From Collimonas pratensis (lineage in GTDB: Bacteria; Pseudomonadota; Gammaproteobacteria; Burkholderiales; Burkholderiaceae_D): a DNA stretch of 64,000 nt. Under the pieces are notes generated by a model. The model made no database searches, was not told the origin of the DNA, and saw only the letters and a list, made by a program, of their open reading frames with translations. The stretch's first letter is position 1, and every line of letters starts with the position of its first letter. Shown here in pieces: positions 1 through 9,229 of this stretch. The translations under genes and the position numbers were made by a program. The stretch is from positions 4,588,001 to 4,652,000 of the forward strand of contig NZ_CP013234.1 in the NCBI RefSeq assembly GCF_001584185.1, read 5' to 3'.

Positions 1-1542
1 CGTGGCGATCGGATTCGCTACGCCGAATTTGTTTGGCGTGATGCTATAGGCCGTCGCATCCAGCTGGATCTTCGGAGTAATGAAAAAGCCGGGACGGATA
101 ATCGGATAGGACAGCTGCGGATTAATGTAAACTCGTTCGCCGCCCAGCGGCAGCAGAGTGCTGGCGGTGTAAGACGTGCTGCTACCTTGTGGAAAATCAT
201 ACTGGCTGTTCCGGAAACGCGTGTACTGCGCATTCACGTTCCAGTCAAAGCCAAAAATATCCTGCTTGCCGGCGGTTAAAGTAACTTGCGGCATACGATC
301 ATACGGACGGCTGAGGGTAGGCAGTCCGGCGGCATTGAAATCCTGCAGGATCTGATAGCGCGAAGCCAGCGCTGCTACACTCCAGAACGAACCGCTGTAG
401 TTCAAATCGAATTCGCGATTCAAGGTGCGCAAGGAGCTCTGGGTAATCGAACGCGAAAAATCGTCGGGATAATTATTGTCCGAGGCAAAGTTAACATTCC
501 AGCCCATTGTCAGGCCGGGATACAGCGTCTGCGTATGAACCGACTGCACCGCATAGCGGTCGCTCTTGAATAGCCTGTCGTCGGGCAAATATTCAACCTT
601 GGTCTGGCCGCTATAACCCACGCCCATGTAACGGGCATCCGCCCCCATCTGCAAACCGCGCTGGCTGATGATATTGGGATAGATCGTCAAGTCGCGGTTG
701 GGCGCAATATTGAAGTAATACGGCAGGTTGAATTCCAGGCCACCATTGTTGGTGCTGCCGATGATCGGCGGCAGCACGCCGGACTGACGGTCGTTCGACA
801 ATGGAAAGGACAAGCTCGGCGAACCAAGGATAGGCACGCTCTTGAAATACAGGATGCCGTTGTGGGCAACCCCTTCACCGAGGCCGCTGTCGACATCCAG
901 CGTGCTGGACTTGATATACCAGTCCGGCTTGGTGCCCGGGCAGGTCGTGTAGTTGCCCTTGACGATTTCCGACCTGTCCTCATCCAGAAAATTGATGCGT
1001 TCCGCGCTGCCGTGGCCATCGTTGGCCTGGAACCAGTAGGTCGGATTGGTCAGATAGCCTTGCCCCGAATCCATGTTCAGCTTGAGGTCGTCGCCGGTGT
1101 AGCGGTCGCCGTAGCGGTTCATCTTTACGCAGCCGTGGGCCTCCGCCTCATTCTCGACAATCCGGTAAATCCCGGTCTTGGATTTGACATTGGTGCCGCC
1201 GCGGGTGATGTCGACATCGTTATCCAGGTTCAGCAAACGGTCCGGGCGCCCGGTCATCTGCTCAGCTTCCACCGTGGTCGGCGCATCGGCATCGTTGACG
1301 CGCGGCACCTTGGCCTTCGGCGGGCTGGCCTGTGGGTTAGTCTGTGAATCAGGAGCGACCGGCGACGTAACCTCGACAGACTGCGCCCAGGCCCACATCG
1401 GCATGGAAACCGCCGCAATGACCGAAGCCACCAGGATGGTCATGCGCCGCAAAGCCGGCAATTGGGACGCAGCCGGACCGGACCGGACTGGACCTGAACG
1501 TGGCTGGAGATACTGCGGAAGCGCTGAGGAGGACCGGGTCAT
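1..1542 (-). CDS. lptD: LPS-assembly protein LptD, 5' portion (3' end beyond window)
   Basis: LptD is the outer-membrane beta-barrel that, with LptE, inserts lipopolysaccharide into the outer leaflet. Reading the minus strand from an ATG at 1542 gives 514 codons with no stop before the window edge, against a usual family length near 750-800. A signal segment ends at WAQS around residue 55. It is followed by the OstA/LptA-like jellyroll, with TTVEAEQMTG, DNDVDITRGG and the YLTNPTYWFQ stretch, and then barrel strands rich in aromatic residues. An internal ATG at MTILVAS would give a more normal signal peptide and may be the true start, since the first 33 residues are unusually long and basic. 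The gene is divergent from amgK, an arrangement known in pseudomonads and Burkholderiales. Confidence 0.95.
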   Translation of the reverse strand, partial: MTRSSSALPQYLQPRSGPVRSGPAASQLPALRRMTILVASVIAAVSMPMWAWAQSVEVTSPVAPDSQTNPQASPPKAKVPRVNDADAPTTVEAEQMTGRPDRLLNLDNDVDITRGGTNVKSKTGIYRIVENEAEAHGCVKMNRYGDRYTGDDLKLNMDSGQGYLTNPTYWFQANDGHGSAERINFLDEDRSEIVKGNYTTCPGTKPDWYIKSSTLDVDSGLGEGVAHNGILYFKSVPILGSPSLSFPLSNDRQSGVLPPIIGSTNNGGLEFNLPYYFNIAPNRDLTIYPNIISQRGLQMGADARYMGVGYSGQTKVEYLPDDRLFKSDRYAVQSVHTQTLYPGLTMGWNVNFASDNNYPDDFSRSITQSSLRTLNREFDLNYSGSFWSVAALASRYQILQDFNAAGLPTLSRPYDRMPQVTLTAGKQDIFGFDWNVNAQYTRFRNSQYDFPQGSSTSYTASTLLPLGGERVYINPQLSYPIIRPGFFITPKIQLDATAYSITPNKFGVANPIAT

Positions 1543-1640
1543 GAAATGAATTTGGCAAACACCATGGCAGGCGATTTTTTGAAATTAATCCCTTATTATA
1601 TGGGAACTCACCATCAACAGCCGTTTTACTGGATTGCTTA
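1543..1640. promoter_or_regulatory. lptD/amgK divergent intergenic region
   Basis: This 98-bp gap separates two divergent envelope genes and must hold both promoters. The AT-rich patch around 1576-1602 contains TATTAT and TTATAT hexamers that could serve as a -10 element, but no -35 at good spacing was found. Neither gene has a strong Shine-Dalgarno sequence here. Confidence 0.4.
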
Positions 1641-2705
1641 ATGTCTTTATCACAGTCTGCCCCTGCTTTACCCGATCTGCGCCAGACTCAAATTGTCGAA
1701 TGGCTAACTACGCTCAGCGACATTCCTACCTTGCCCGCGACCTTGCGCCCAGCCTCTGCCGACGCCAGTTTCCGCCGCTATTTCAGAATTGATACGGCCG
1801 GTCCAGGCACGACTGCCGGCGGCACCCTGATCGTGATGGATGCGCCGCCGCCGCAGGAAGATGTGCGCCCCTTTATCGAGATTGGCGCGCTGTTTGGCGG
1901 TATCGGCTTGTCGGTGCCGACGGTGCTGGCGCAAGACGTCGAACGCGGCTTCCTGCTGCTGTCCGATCTGGGCAGCACCACCTACCTGCAGCAACTCACC
2001 AGCAATAGCAACATTGAAAATGCGCACAAGCTGTACATGGACGCCATCGACGCCTTGGTATTGCTGCAAACCAAGAGTCAACCGGATGTGCTGCCGGAAT
2101 ACGACCGCGCCTTCCTGTTGCGAGAATTGCAAATATTTCCAGAATGGTATATCGGCAAGCATCTGAAGGCCACCCTGAGCGACCAGCAAAGCGCCGATCT
2201 CGACAAAGTGTTCAACGCCATCCTCGCCAACAACCTGGCGCAGCCGCAAGTATTTATTCATCGCGACTACCATTCGCGCAACCTGATGGTGCTTGCCGAC
2301 GGCAATCCCGGCGTGCTGGATTTCCAGGGCGCCCTGTACGGCCCGATCAGCTACGACATTGTCTCGCTGCTGCGCGATGTCTACATCCAGTGGGATGAAG
2401 CCCAGGTGCTGGACTGGCTGATCCGCTACTGGGAGCGGGCCAAGCGCGCCGGCCTGCCAGTGGCGCCGGACATCGACAGCTTCTACCGCGATTTCGAATA
2501 CATGGGCCTGCAACGCCACCTGAAAATTCTCGGTCTGTTTGCGCGCCTGTATCACCGCGACGGCAAGGAAGCCTACCTCAAGGACATCCCGCTGGTCATG
2601 GATTACGTCCGCAAGACAGCCTTGCGCTACCGCGAGCTGATCCCGCTGGTGCGCATGCTGGACAAGCTGGAAGATAAAGCGGTGCAAGTTGGCTACACTT
2701 TTTAA
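1641..2705 (+). CDS. amgK: N-acetylmuramate/N-acetylglucosamine anomeric kinase AmgK
   Basis: AmgK phosphorylates MurNAc (and GlcNAc) at C1 in the MurU cell-wall recycling route, which bypasses de novo UDP-MurNAc synthesis. The 354-residue protein has an aminoglycoside-phosphotransferase/choline-kinase fold. The catalytic loop HRDYHSRN lies at residues 207-214 (D209) and the metal-binding LDFQGA at 226-231 (D227). Its length fits the family. The next gene is MurU, which acts on the MurNAc-1-phosphate product, so the pathway assignment rests on both motif and context. A palindromic repeat starts 5 bp after the stop codon. The function of such kinases was shown in Pseudomonas; here it is inferred. 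Confidence 0.9.
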   Translation: MSLSQSAPALPDLRQTQIVEWLTTLSDIPTLPATLRPASADASFRRYFRIDTAGPGTTAGGTLIVMDAPPPQEDVRPFIEIGALFGGIGLSVPTVLAQDVERGFLLLSDLGSTTYLQQLTSNSNIENAHKLYMDAIDALVLLQTKSQPDVLPEYDRAFLLRELQIFPEWYIGKHLKATLSDQQSADLDKVFNAILANNLAQPQVFIHRDYHSRNLMVLADGNPGVLDFQGALYGPISYDIVSLLRDVYIQWDEAQVLDWLIRYWERAKRAGLPVAPDIDSFYRDFEYMGLQRHLKILGLFARLYHRDGKEAYLKDIPLVMDYVRKTALRYRELIPLVRMLDKLEDKAVQVGYTF

Positions 2706-2709
2706 CTTA

Positions 2710-2790
2710 TTGGGGACAGAGCTGCACGGGAAGTGTTTAAAAGTCGCCGTAGCGCGACGAATTACACTCTCCGTGCGACTCTGTCCTCAA
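2710..2790. repeat. Long imperfect palindrome (REP/MITE-like) between amgK and murU
   Basis: The outer arms at 2710-2729 and 2771-2790 begin TTGGGGACAGAG and end CTCTGTCCTCAA. Inside them AGTGT pairs with ACACT and AGTCGC nearly pairs with the CGCGAC side, so the whole 81 bp can fold into one hairpin. Ends of the type GGGGACAGAG are common in REP-like elements mobilised by IS200-like REP-associated transposases; no transposase is encoded here. It lies inside an otherwise compact operon and may affect downstream expression. Confidence 0.75.
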
Positions 2791-2836
2791 CTGATCAAGC
2801 AAGAAGCTTGAAGTATCGAAAGAATTTCGCAGAATA

Positions 2837-3543
2837 ATGAAAGCAATGATATTTGCAGCCGGGCGCGGCGAGCGCATGCGCCCGCTGACCGACACCATTC
2901 CCAAGCCCTTGCTCAAGGTCCGCGGCCGGCCGCTGATCGTCTGGCACATCGTCAACCTGGTGCGCGCCGGCATCACCGACATCGTCATCAACCACGCCCA
3001 CCTGGGAAACCTGATCGAAGAAACGCTAGGCGACGGCAGCAAATACGGCGCCGCCATCCAATATTCAGCGGAAAGCGTGGCGCTGGAAACCGCCGGCGGC
3101 ATCGCCAAGGCCCGTCATTTGCTGGGCGAAGAACCGTTCGTGGCGATTGCCGGCGATGTCTACTGCCCGCATTTCGATTTCGAACAGGTCAAGAATACGC
3201 TGGAAGACAAGGACCTGTGGGGCCAGCCATACCCGCTCGACAAGCGCGACGTCGCCTGGCTGTATCTGGTGAAGAATCCGCCCACCATCCGCAAGGCGAC
3301 TTCGGCCTGCACAGCTATTCCATCAGCAACGAGGGCGACGCCGGCCATACTTATACTTACTCAGGCATCGGCGTTTACCGCCCTGAGATGTTCGACAGCG
3401 TCAGCCCCGGCCAGCCCGAAAAGCTGGTTACCTTGATGCGCAAGTACGCAGCGCGCGGCCAGCTCGGCGGCGAGGTATATCGTGGCGACTGGACCGACGT
3501 CGGCACCATCGAACGCCTGGATCAACTCAACGCGCCGCTGTAA
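2837..3543 (+). pseudogene. murU: N-acetylmuramate-1-phosphate uridylyltransferase MurU, frameshifted
   Basis: MurU converts MurNAc-1-P and UTP to UDP-MurNAc in peptidoglycan recycling. The first frame (from ATG 2837) carries the nucleotidyltransferase signature AAGRGERMRPLTD, the KPLLKV motif and the AIAGDVY metal-site region. The family sequence then continues in another frame with HHPQGDFGLHSYS, YSGIGVYRP and DWTDVGTIERL, ending at 3543. The switch falls at the CCC run at 3281-3283, where one extra C would restore NPPHHPQGD and a single 235-residue product. This is either a sequencing or assembly error or a recent inactivating deletion. Both halves look well conserved, so an error or a very recent event is likely. 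Confidence 0.9.
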
Positions 3544-3576
3544 ACGGCGCACGACAACCTGTTACAAAAATTAGGA

Positions 3577-4929
<1,353 letters not shown>

Positions 4930-4975
4930 CGCTGCGCCTGCTGCGGGACTGCAATGCGCTGCAGGCGCTGTTATC

Positions 4976-5638
4976 ATGACGGCTATGACCATTGCCACCA
5001 TCGCTGCCACACCCGCCATCGTCGTGTTCGATCTCGGCGGCGTCCTGTTCGACTGGAATCCGGACTACCTGTTTCGCAAGCTGATCGCCGATGAAACCGA
5101 GCGCAAATGGTTTCTCGCCCATGTCTGCAACGGCGCATGGAATATCCAGCAGGATGGCGGCCGCTCGCTGGCTGAAGCCACCGCCAGCCTCAGCGCGCTG
5201 CATCCACAACATGCGCCGCTGATCGCCGCCTTTTATGCCCGCTGGACGGAAATGCTGGGCGGCACGCTGGCGCCGGGCGTGGCGATTTTCAATGCATTGG
5301 AAGCCGGCGGTGTCCCCTTGTACGCCTTGACCAACTGGTCGTCCGAAACCTTCCCTTACGCCCGCAGCAATGCTCCATACCAGCCGATCCTGGAACGCTT
5401 CAAAGACATCCTGGTGTCGGGCGAAGAAAAGCTGATCAAGCCGGATCCGCGCATCTATCAGCGTATGCTAGAGCGCATACGCGCGCACCATCCCGACGCT
5501 CAGCCGGAGCATCTGATCTTCATCGACGACGTCGAACGCAATGTGCTGGCCGCGCGCGCACTCGGCTGGCGCGCCATCCATCACGCCGATCCGGCAGCAA
5601 CCGCCGTGCAACTGCGCGACTGGGGTTTGCCGACATGA
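4976..5638 (+). CDS. HAD-superfamily hydrolase (subclass IA)
   Basis: This is a 220-residue predicted cytosolic phosphatase of the haloacid-dehalogenase superfamily. Motif I is VVFDLGGVLFDWNP near residues 18-31, motif II is the TNWS segment, motif III the lysine in KLIKPDPRIY, and motif IV FIDDVERN. An alpha-helical cap lies between motifs I and II, as in YihX/epoxide-hydrolase-N-like members. The substrate cannot be read from sequence; sugar phosphatase activity is one possibility. The stop codon overlaps the ubiH start (ATGA at 5635-5638), so the two genes are probably translationally coupled. A second in-frame ATG at 4985 is possible. Confidence 0.85.
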   Translation: MTAMTIATIAATPAIVVFDLGGVLFDWNPDYLFRKLIADETERKWFLAHVCNGAWNIQQDGGRSLAEATASLSALHPQHAPLIAAFYARWTEMLGGTLAPGVAIFNALEAGGVPLYALTNWSSETFPYARSNAPYQPILERFKDILVSGEEKLIKPDPRIYQRMLERIRAHHPDAQPEHLIFIDDVERNVLAARALGWRAIHHADPAATAVQLRDWGLPT

Positions 5639-6807
5639 GCGACAACAATAATTCGCACAGCGAGACCGAGGCTGACATCGCCATCTGCGGCGCCGGCCCG
5701 GTCGGCCTGAGCCTGGCCGCGCTGCTGGTAAAGCGCGGAATACCGGCGGCACGCATCGCCCTGATCGACGCCAAGACCGTTGAACAGGCACGGCAGGATC
5801 CACGTTCGCTGGCGCTGTCCTATGGCAGCAGCCAGATCCTGCAGGAAATCGGCGCCTGGCCGCTGGCCGCCACCGCCATCCACCAGATCCACGTCTCGCG
5901 CCGCGGTCACTTCGGCCGCACGCTGATCCAGCGCGACGAATTCCAGCTGCCGGCGCTCGGCTATGTCACGCGCTACGGCACGCTGGTGACGGCCCTGGCG
6001 GCGCTGCCGAGCCTGAGCGGGGTCCAGTTGCTGCGACCGCTGCAGGTGACTGCCAGCACGGAACATGAAGATAACGTCGAACTGCAATTGTCGGATGGCC
6101 GCGCCTTGCACACCAGATTACTGGTGCAGGCCGAAGGCGGCCTGTTTGGCGCGCAAGGCGCCAAGGCGTTGCAGCGCGACTACCAGCAGGTCGGCATCGT
6201 CGCCCACGTCCAGGCCAGCGCCCCGATTGCACAGCGCGCCTTTGAACGCTTTACGGACCAGGGCCCGCTGGCGCTGCTGCCGCAGGATGATGGACATGGC
6301 AATAACTACGCCTTGGTGTGGTGTGTCCGGCCCGATACCGCCAGTAATCTGCTGGCACTGGACGACACTGCCTTCCTGCAGGCATTGATGCAAGCCTTCG
6401 GCGGCCGCCTCGGACGGTTTACCAAGACGACGGCGCGCAACAGTTTTCCGCTTGGCCTGAATGCGCGTCCGGCAAGCTCGGCCAGAATCGTCGCGATCGG
6501 CAACGCCGCGCAAACCCTGCATCCGGTAGCCGGCCAGGGACTCAACCTGGGACTGCGCGACGCCACGGTGCTGGCGCGCATGCTGGCAGCCGAGCTGTCG
6601 TCGGCAACCCTGCTGCAGTTCGCCGCCGCCAGGCAAGCCGACCGCAGCGTGACGATCCACCTGACCGACGTCATGGCGCGGATTTTCGCCAGCGCGCCCG
6701 ACGGCGCCTGGTCGCAAACCCTGCTTGGCCTGTCCCTGGGGCTAGTCGACGTGATCAAGCCGGCGCGGCGCTTGCTGGCGCAGCAAATGATGTTTGGCCG
6801 ACGCTGA
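5635..6807 (+). CDS. ubiH: FAD-dependent ubiquinone-biosynthesis hydroxylase (UbiH/VisC family)
   Basis: The 390-residue flavoprotein monooxygenase probably hydroxylates an octaprenyl-phenol intermediate in ubiquinone synthesis. The Rossmann dinucleotide motif is ICGAGPVGLSLAALL at the N terminus. The second FAD-contact motif is GNAAQTLHPVAGQGLNLGLRDA. The RSLALS segment of the UbiH/UbiF/COQ6 family is also present. The choice of UbiH over UbiF/UbiI-type paralogues rests on linkage with pepP and is therefore moderate. It is the last gene of the amgK-ubiH run and ends before a bidirectional terminator. Confidence 0.85.
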   Translation: MSDNNNSHSETEADIAICGAGPVGLSLAALLVKRGIPAARIALIDAKTVEQARQDPRSLALSYGSSQILQEIGAWPLAATAIHQIHVSRRGHFGRTLIQRDEFQLPALGYVTRYGTLVTALAALPSLSGVQLLRPLQVTASTEHEDNVELQLSDGRALHTRLLVQAEGGLFGAQGAKALQRDYQQVGIVAHVQASAPIAQRAFERFTDQGPLALLPQDDGHGNNYALVWCVRPDTASNLLALDDTAFLQALMQAFGGRLGRFTKTTARNSFPLGLNARPASSARIVAIGNAAQTLHPVAGQGLNLGLRDATVLARMLAAELSSATLLQFAAARQADRSVTIHLTDVMARIFASAPDGAWSQTLLGLSLGLVDVIKPARRLLAQQMMFGRR

Positions 6808-6836
6808 TCCCTGCTTGCGATTTCATCGTTCAACAT

Positions 6837-6874
6837 AAAAAAAGCCGCGCCGGTGTTATCCGGCACGGCTTTTT
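6837..6874. terminator. Bidirectional intrinsic terminator between ubiH and pntB
   Basis: An 11-bp stem (6843-6853 with 6860-6870) has a 6-nt loop and is flanked by an A-run on one side and a T-run on the other, so it can work for both convergent genes. The one non-Watson-Crick position is C-A in the plus-strand RNA but a G-U wobble in the minus-strand RNA, so the pntB side should be the stronger terminator. Confidence 0.85.
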
Positions 6875-6891
6875 AGCTAGAGCGGCGGGGC

Positions 6892-8328
6892 TTACTCGAC
6901 CGCCTTCACCATATCTTCAATCACCTTCTTGGCGTCGCCGAACACCATCATGGTCTTGTCCATGTAGAACAGCTCGTTGTCGAGCCCGGCGTAGCCGGCG
7001 GCCATCGAGCGCTTGTTGACGATCACGGTCTTGGCTTTATAGACTTCCAGGATAGGCATGCCGGCGATCGAGGACTTCGGATCCTTGGCGGCCGGATTGA
7101 CGACGTCGTTGGCGCCCAGCACCAGCACCACATCGGCCTGGGCGAATTCGCCGTTGATGTCTTCCATCTCGAACACCTGGTCGTACGGCACTTCGGCTTC
7201 CGCCAGCAGTACGTTCATGTGGCCCGGCATGCGTCCCGCCACCGGGTGGATCGCATACTTCACGATCACACCCTTGTGCGTCAGCTTCTCGGTCAGCTCT
7301 TTCAAGGCATGCTGGGCGCGCGCCACCGCCAGGCCGTAGCCCGGAACGATGATGACGGTTTCGGCATTGCCCATCAGGAAAGCAGCGTCGTCGGCAGAGC
7401 CGGATTTTACCGGCCGCTGCTGTTGCGCCGCCCCGCCTGTTGCCGCGGCAGCATCGCCGCCGAAGCCGCCCAGGATGACGTTGAAGAAGGAGCGGTTCAT
7501 CGCCTTGCACATGATGTAAGACAGGATCGCACCGCTGGAACCGACCAGCGAACCGGCGATGATCAGCATCGAATTGTTCAGCGAAAAACCGATGCCGGCA
7601 GCTGCCCAGCCAGAGTAGCTGTTGAGCATCGACACCACCACCGGCATGTCTGCGCCGCCGATCGGGATGATGATCAACACGCCGAGGATGAAGGCGATCA
7701 GCGCCATCAGGATGAACGGCAGCCAGGCTTGCGTCAGGACGAAGATGATGCCGAGGCCGACCATCGCCACCGCCAGCAGCAGGTTGATGAAATGCTGGCC
7801 GCGGAAACTCACCGGCGCGCCCTGGAACAGGCGGAATTTATACTTGCCCGACAGCTTGCCGAAGGCGATCACCGAACCAGAGAAAGTGATCGCGCCGACG
7901 AAGGTGCCGATGAACAGTTCGATGCGATTGCCGACCGGCAGCGCCTCGCCGTGCGCCGCAATACCGAAAGCCCAAGGCTCGGACACCGCCGCCACCGCGA
8001 TGCAGACTGCAGCCAGGCCGATCAGCGAGTGCATCGCCGCCACCAGCTCAGGCATCTTGGTCATCTCGACGCGCTTGGCCAGCATCGCGCCGATGCCGCC
8101 GCCGACGATCACGCCGCCCGCCACCAGCCAGAAGCCCAGGCCGGCGCCTTGCGACTCCGCTTTCAGCTTGACGATCAGCGCAATCGTGGTCACCACCGCA
8201 ATGGCCATGCCGGCCATGCCGAAAGCATTGCCGCGCCGCGCCGAAGAAGGATGCGACAAACCCTTGAGCGCCTGGATGAAACAGACCGAGGCGATCAGGT
8301 ATAGCAAGGTCACCAGGTTCATGCTCAT
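6892..8328 (-). CDS. pntB: NAD(P) transhydrogenase subunit beta
   Basis: PntB is the 478-residue beta subunit of the proton-translocating transhydrogenase, which drives hydride transfer from NADH to NADP+ with the proton-motive force. About nine membrane helices occupy the first ~270 residues. The C-terminal NADP-binding domain III carries VIIVPGYGLAVARAQH, GRMPGHMNVLLAEA, and DVVLVLGANDVVNPAA. It overlaps the end of pntAb by 4 bp (ATGA), so it is the last gene of the pntAa-panD-pntAb-pntB operon. Confidence 0.96.
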   Translation of the reverse strand: MSMNLVTLLYLIASVCFIQALKGLSHPSSARRGNAFGMAGMAIAVVTTIALIVKLKAESQGAGLGFWLVAGGVIVGGGIGAMLAKRVEMTKMPELVAAMHSLIGLAAVCIAVAAVSEPWAFGIAAHGEALPVGNRIELFIGTFVGAITFSGSVIAFGKLSGKYKFRLFQGAPVSFRGQHFINLLLAVAMVGLGIIFVLTQAWLPFILMALIAFILGVLIIIPIGGADMPVVVSMLNSYSGWAAAGIGFSLNNSMLIIAGSLVGSSGAILSYIMCKAMNRSFFNVILGGFGGDAAAATGGAAQQQRPVKSGSADDAAFLMGNAETVIIVPGYGLAVARAQHALKELTEKLTHKGVIVKYAIHPVAGRMPGHMNVLLAEAEVPYDQVFEMEDINGEFAQADVVLVLGANDVVNPAAKDPKSSIAGMPILEVYKAKTVIVNKRSMAAGYAGLDNELFYMDKTMMVFGDAKKVIEDMVKAVE

Positions 8329-8651
8329 TGCGCCGCTCCCTCTTTAGCCGCAGGCTTGGCCTTCGGTTCTTTTTTCTTGAACATTTCCAGCATGCGCTGG
8401 GTCACCAGGAAGCCGCCGAATACATTGACTGCCGCCAGCGCCACCGCCAGCGTGCCGGCGATCTGGCCAACAATGCCCTCGGTCAGGCCGGCCGCCAGCA
8501 TGGCACCGATGATGATGATGGCGGAGATGGCGTTGGTGACCGCCATCAGCGGTGTATGCAGCGCCGGCGTAACGGTCCAGACCACGTGGTAGCCGACGTA
8601 GATCGCCAGTACAAAGATGATCAGGTTAGTGATGGTGTGCGTGACTTCCAT
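8325..8651 (-). CDS. pntAb: NAD(P) transhydrogenase subunit alpha part 2 (membrane domain)
   Basis: This 108-residue protein corresponds to the C-terminal membrane part of E. coli PntA, encoded here as a separate subunit. It has three predicted helices (residues about 8-28, 36-57 and 62-85) and a short charged tail rich in Lys and Ala. The TPALHTPLMAVTNAISAIIIIG segment is typical. Its stop overlaps the pntB start. It is separated from panD upstream by 74 bp that contain a REP-like palindrome. Confidence 0.95.
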   Translation of the reverse strand: MEVTHTITNLIIFVLAIYVGYHVVWTVTPALHTPLMAVTNAISAIIIIGAMLAAGLTEGIVGQIAGTLAVALAAVNVFGGFLVTQRMLEMFKKKEPKAKPAAKEGAAQ

Positions 8652-8692
8652 GGTTTCCCCTTAATGGAGCGAGCTCGAATGACTTCCACTAC

Positions 8693-8718
8693 GTCATGCC
8701 CGCATACGCGGGCATGAC
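8693..8718. repeat. REP-like palindrome between panD and pntAb
   Basis: Perfect 11-bp arms, GTCATGCCCGC at 8693-8703 and its complement at 8708-8718, flank a 4-nt loop. There is no T-run on the minus-strand side, so it is not a standard terminator. Such GTCATGCCCGC hairpins are dispersed repeats in many proteobacterial genomes. Confidence 0.7.
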
Positions 8719-8725
8719 ACGTCTT

Positions 8726-9088
8726 TTAGATCTTTTTCAAACCGGTGATCTTGTTGCTGTCGTCGACAAACACTACTTTCGGCACGTAGCTGCGCGCTTC
8801 TTCGTCGGAAAGTGGCGCATAGGTACAGATGATCAGCAGGTCGCCCAGGTGGGCGCAGCGAGCGGCGGCGCCGTTCAGCGAAATTTCGCCGCTGCCGCGC
8901 TTGCCGCGGATGGCGTAGGTCGAAAAGCGCTGGCCGTTGTTGACGTTGTACAGTTCGATCTTTTCAAACTCGCGGATGTCGGCCGCTTCCAGCAGGTCTT
9001 CATCTATCCCGCACGAACCTTCGTAGTGCAGGTCGGCTTGGGTAACGGTGGCGCGATGAATCTTTGCGCGCAGCATGATGCGTTGCAT
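8726..9088 (-). CDS. panD: Aspartate 1-decarboxylase PanD
   Basis: PanD makes beta-alanine from aspartate for pantothenate and CoA synthesis. It is made as an inactive proenzyme and self-cleaves at Gly-Ser to form a pyruvoyl cofactor. The 120-residue sequence begins [13 protein letters not shown] and has the cleavage site EGSC with Ser25; Tyr58 (STYAIRG) and the NGAAA segment are in place. Length is normal. It lies between pntAa and pntAb in the same orientation, an unusual position. No other pantothenate gene is in the window. Confidence 0.95.
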   Translation of the reverse strand: MQRIMLRAKIHRATVTQADLHYEGSCGIDEDLLEAADIREFEKIELYNVNNGQRFSTYAIRGKRGSGEISLNGAAARCAHLGDLLIICTYAPLSDEEARSYVPKVVFVDDSNKITGLKKI

Positions 9089-9177
9089 ATTATTTCTCCA
9101 GTTTACAAACCGCCAGCCGCAGCCGGTGGTGTATTACAGCCATATCCACAGCTATTGATTAAAACGGTAGTACGTTC

Positions 9178-9210
9178 AAACGTGATTGAAACGTGATTGA
9201 AACGTGATTG
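9178..9210. repeat. Three perfect tandem copies of an 11-bp unit upstream of panD
   Basis: The unit AAACGTGATTG occurs three times in succession without any mismatch at 9178-9188, 9189-9199 and 9200-9210. It lies in the 141-bp gap between the pntAa stop and the panD start. The 11-bp period is close to one helical turn, so copies would face the same side of the DNA. Confidence 0.85.
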
Positions 9211-9229
9211 TTCAAGCTACCTGCTTCCC

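Noticed and set aside
7219..8304. 361-codon plus-strand frame opposite pntB
   Set aside because: The product is a His/Arg/Asp-rich low-information sequence lying over a gene with clear transhydrogenase motifs.
9178..9210. CRISPR-like reading of the 11-bp tandem repeat
   Set aside because: Units are directly adjacent with no spacers, and there are no cas genes in the window.
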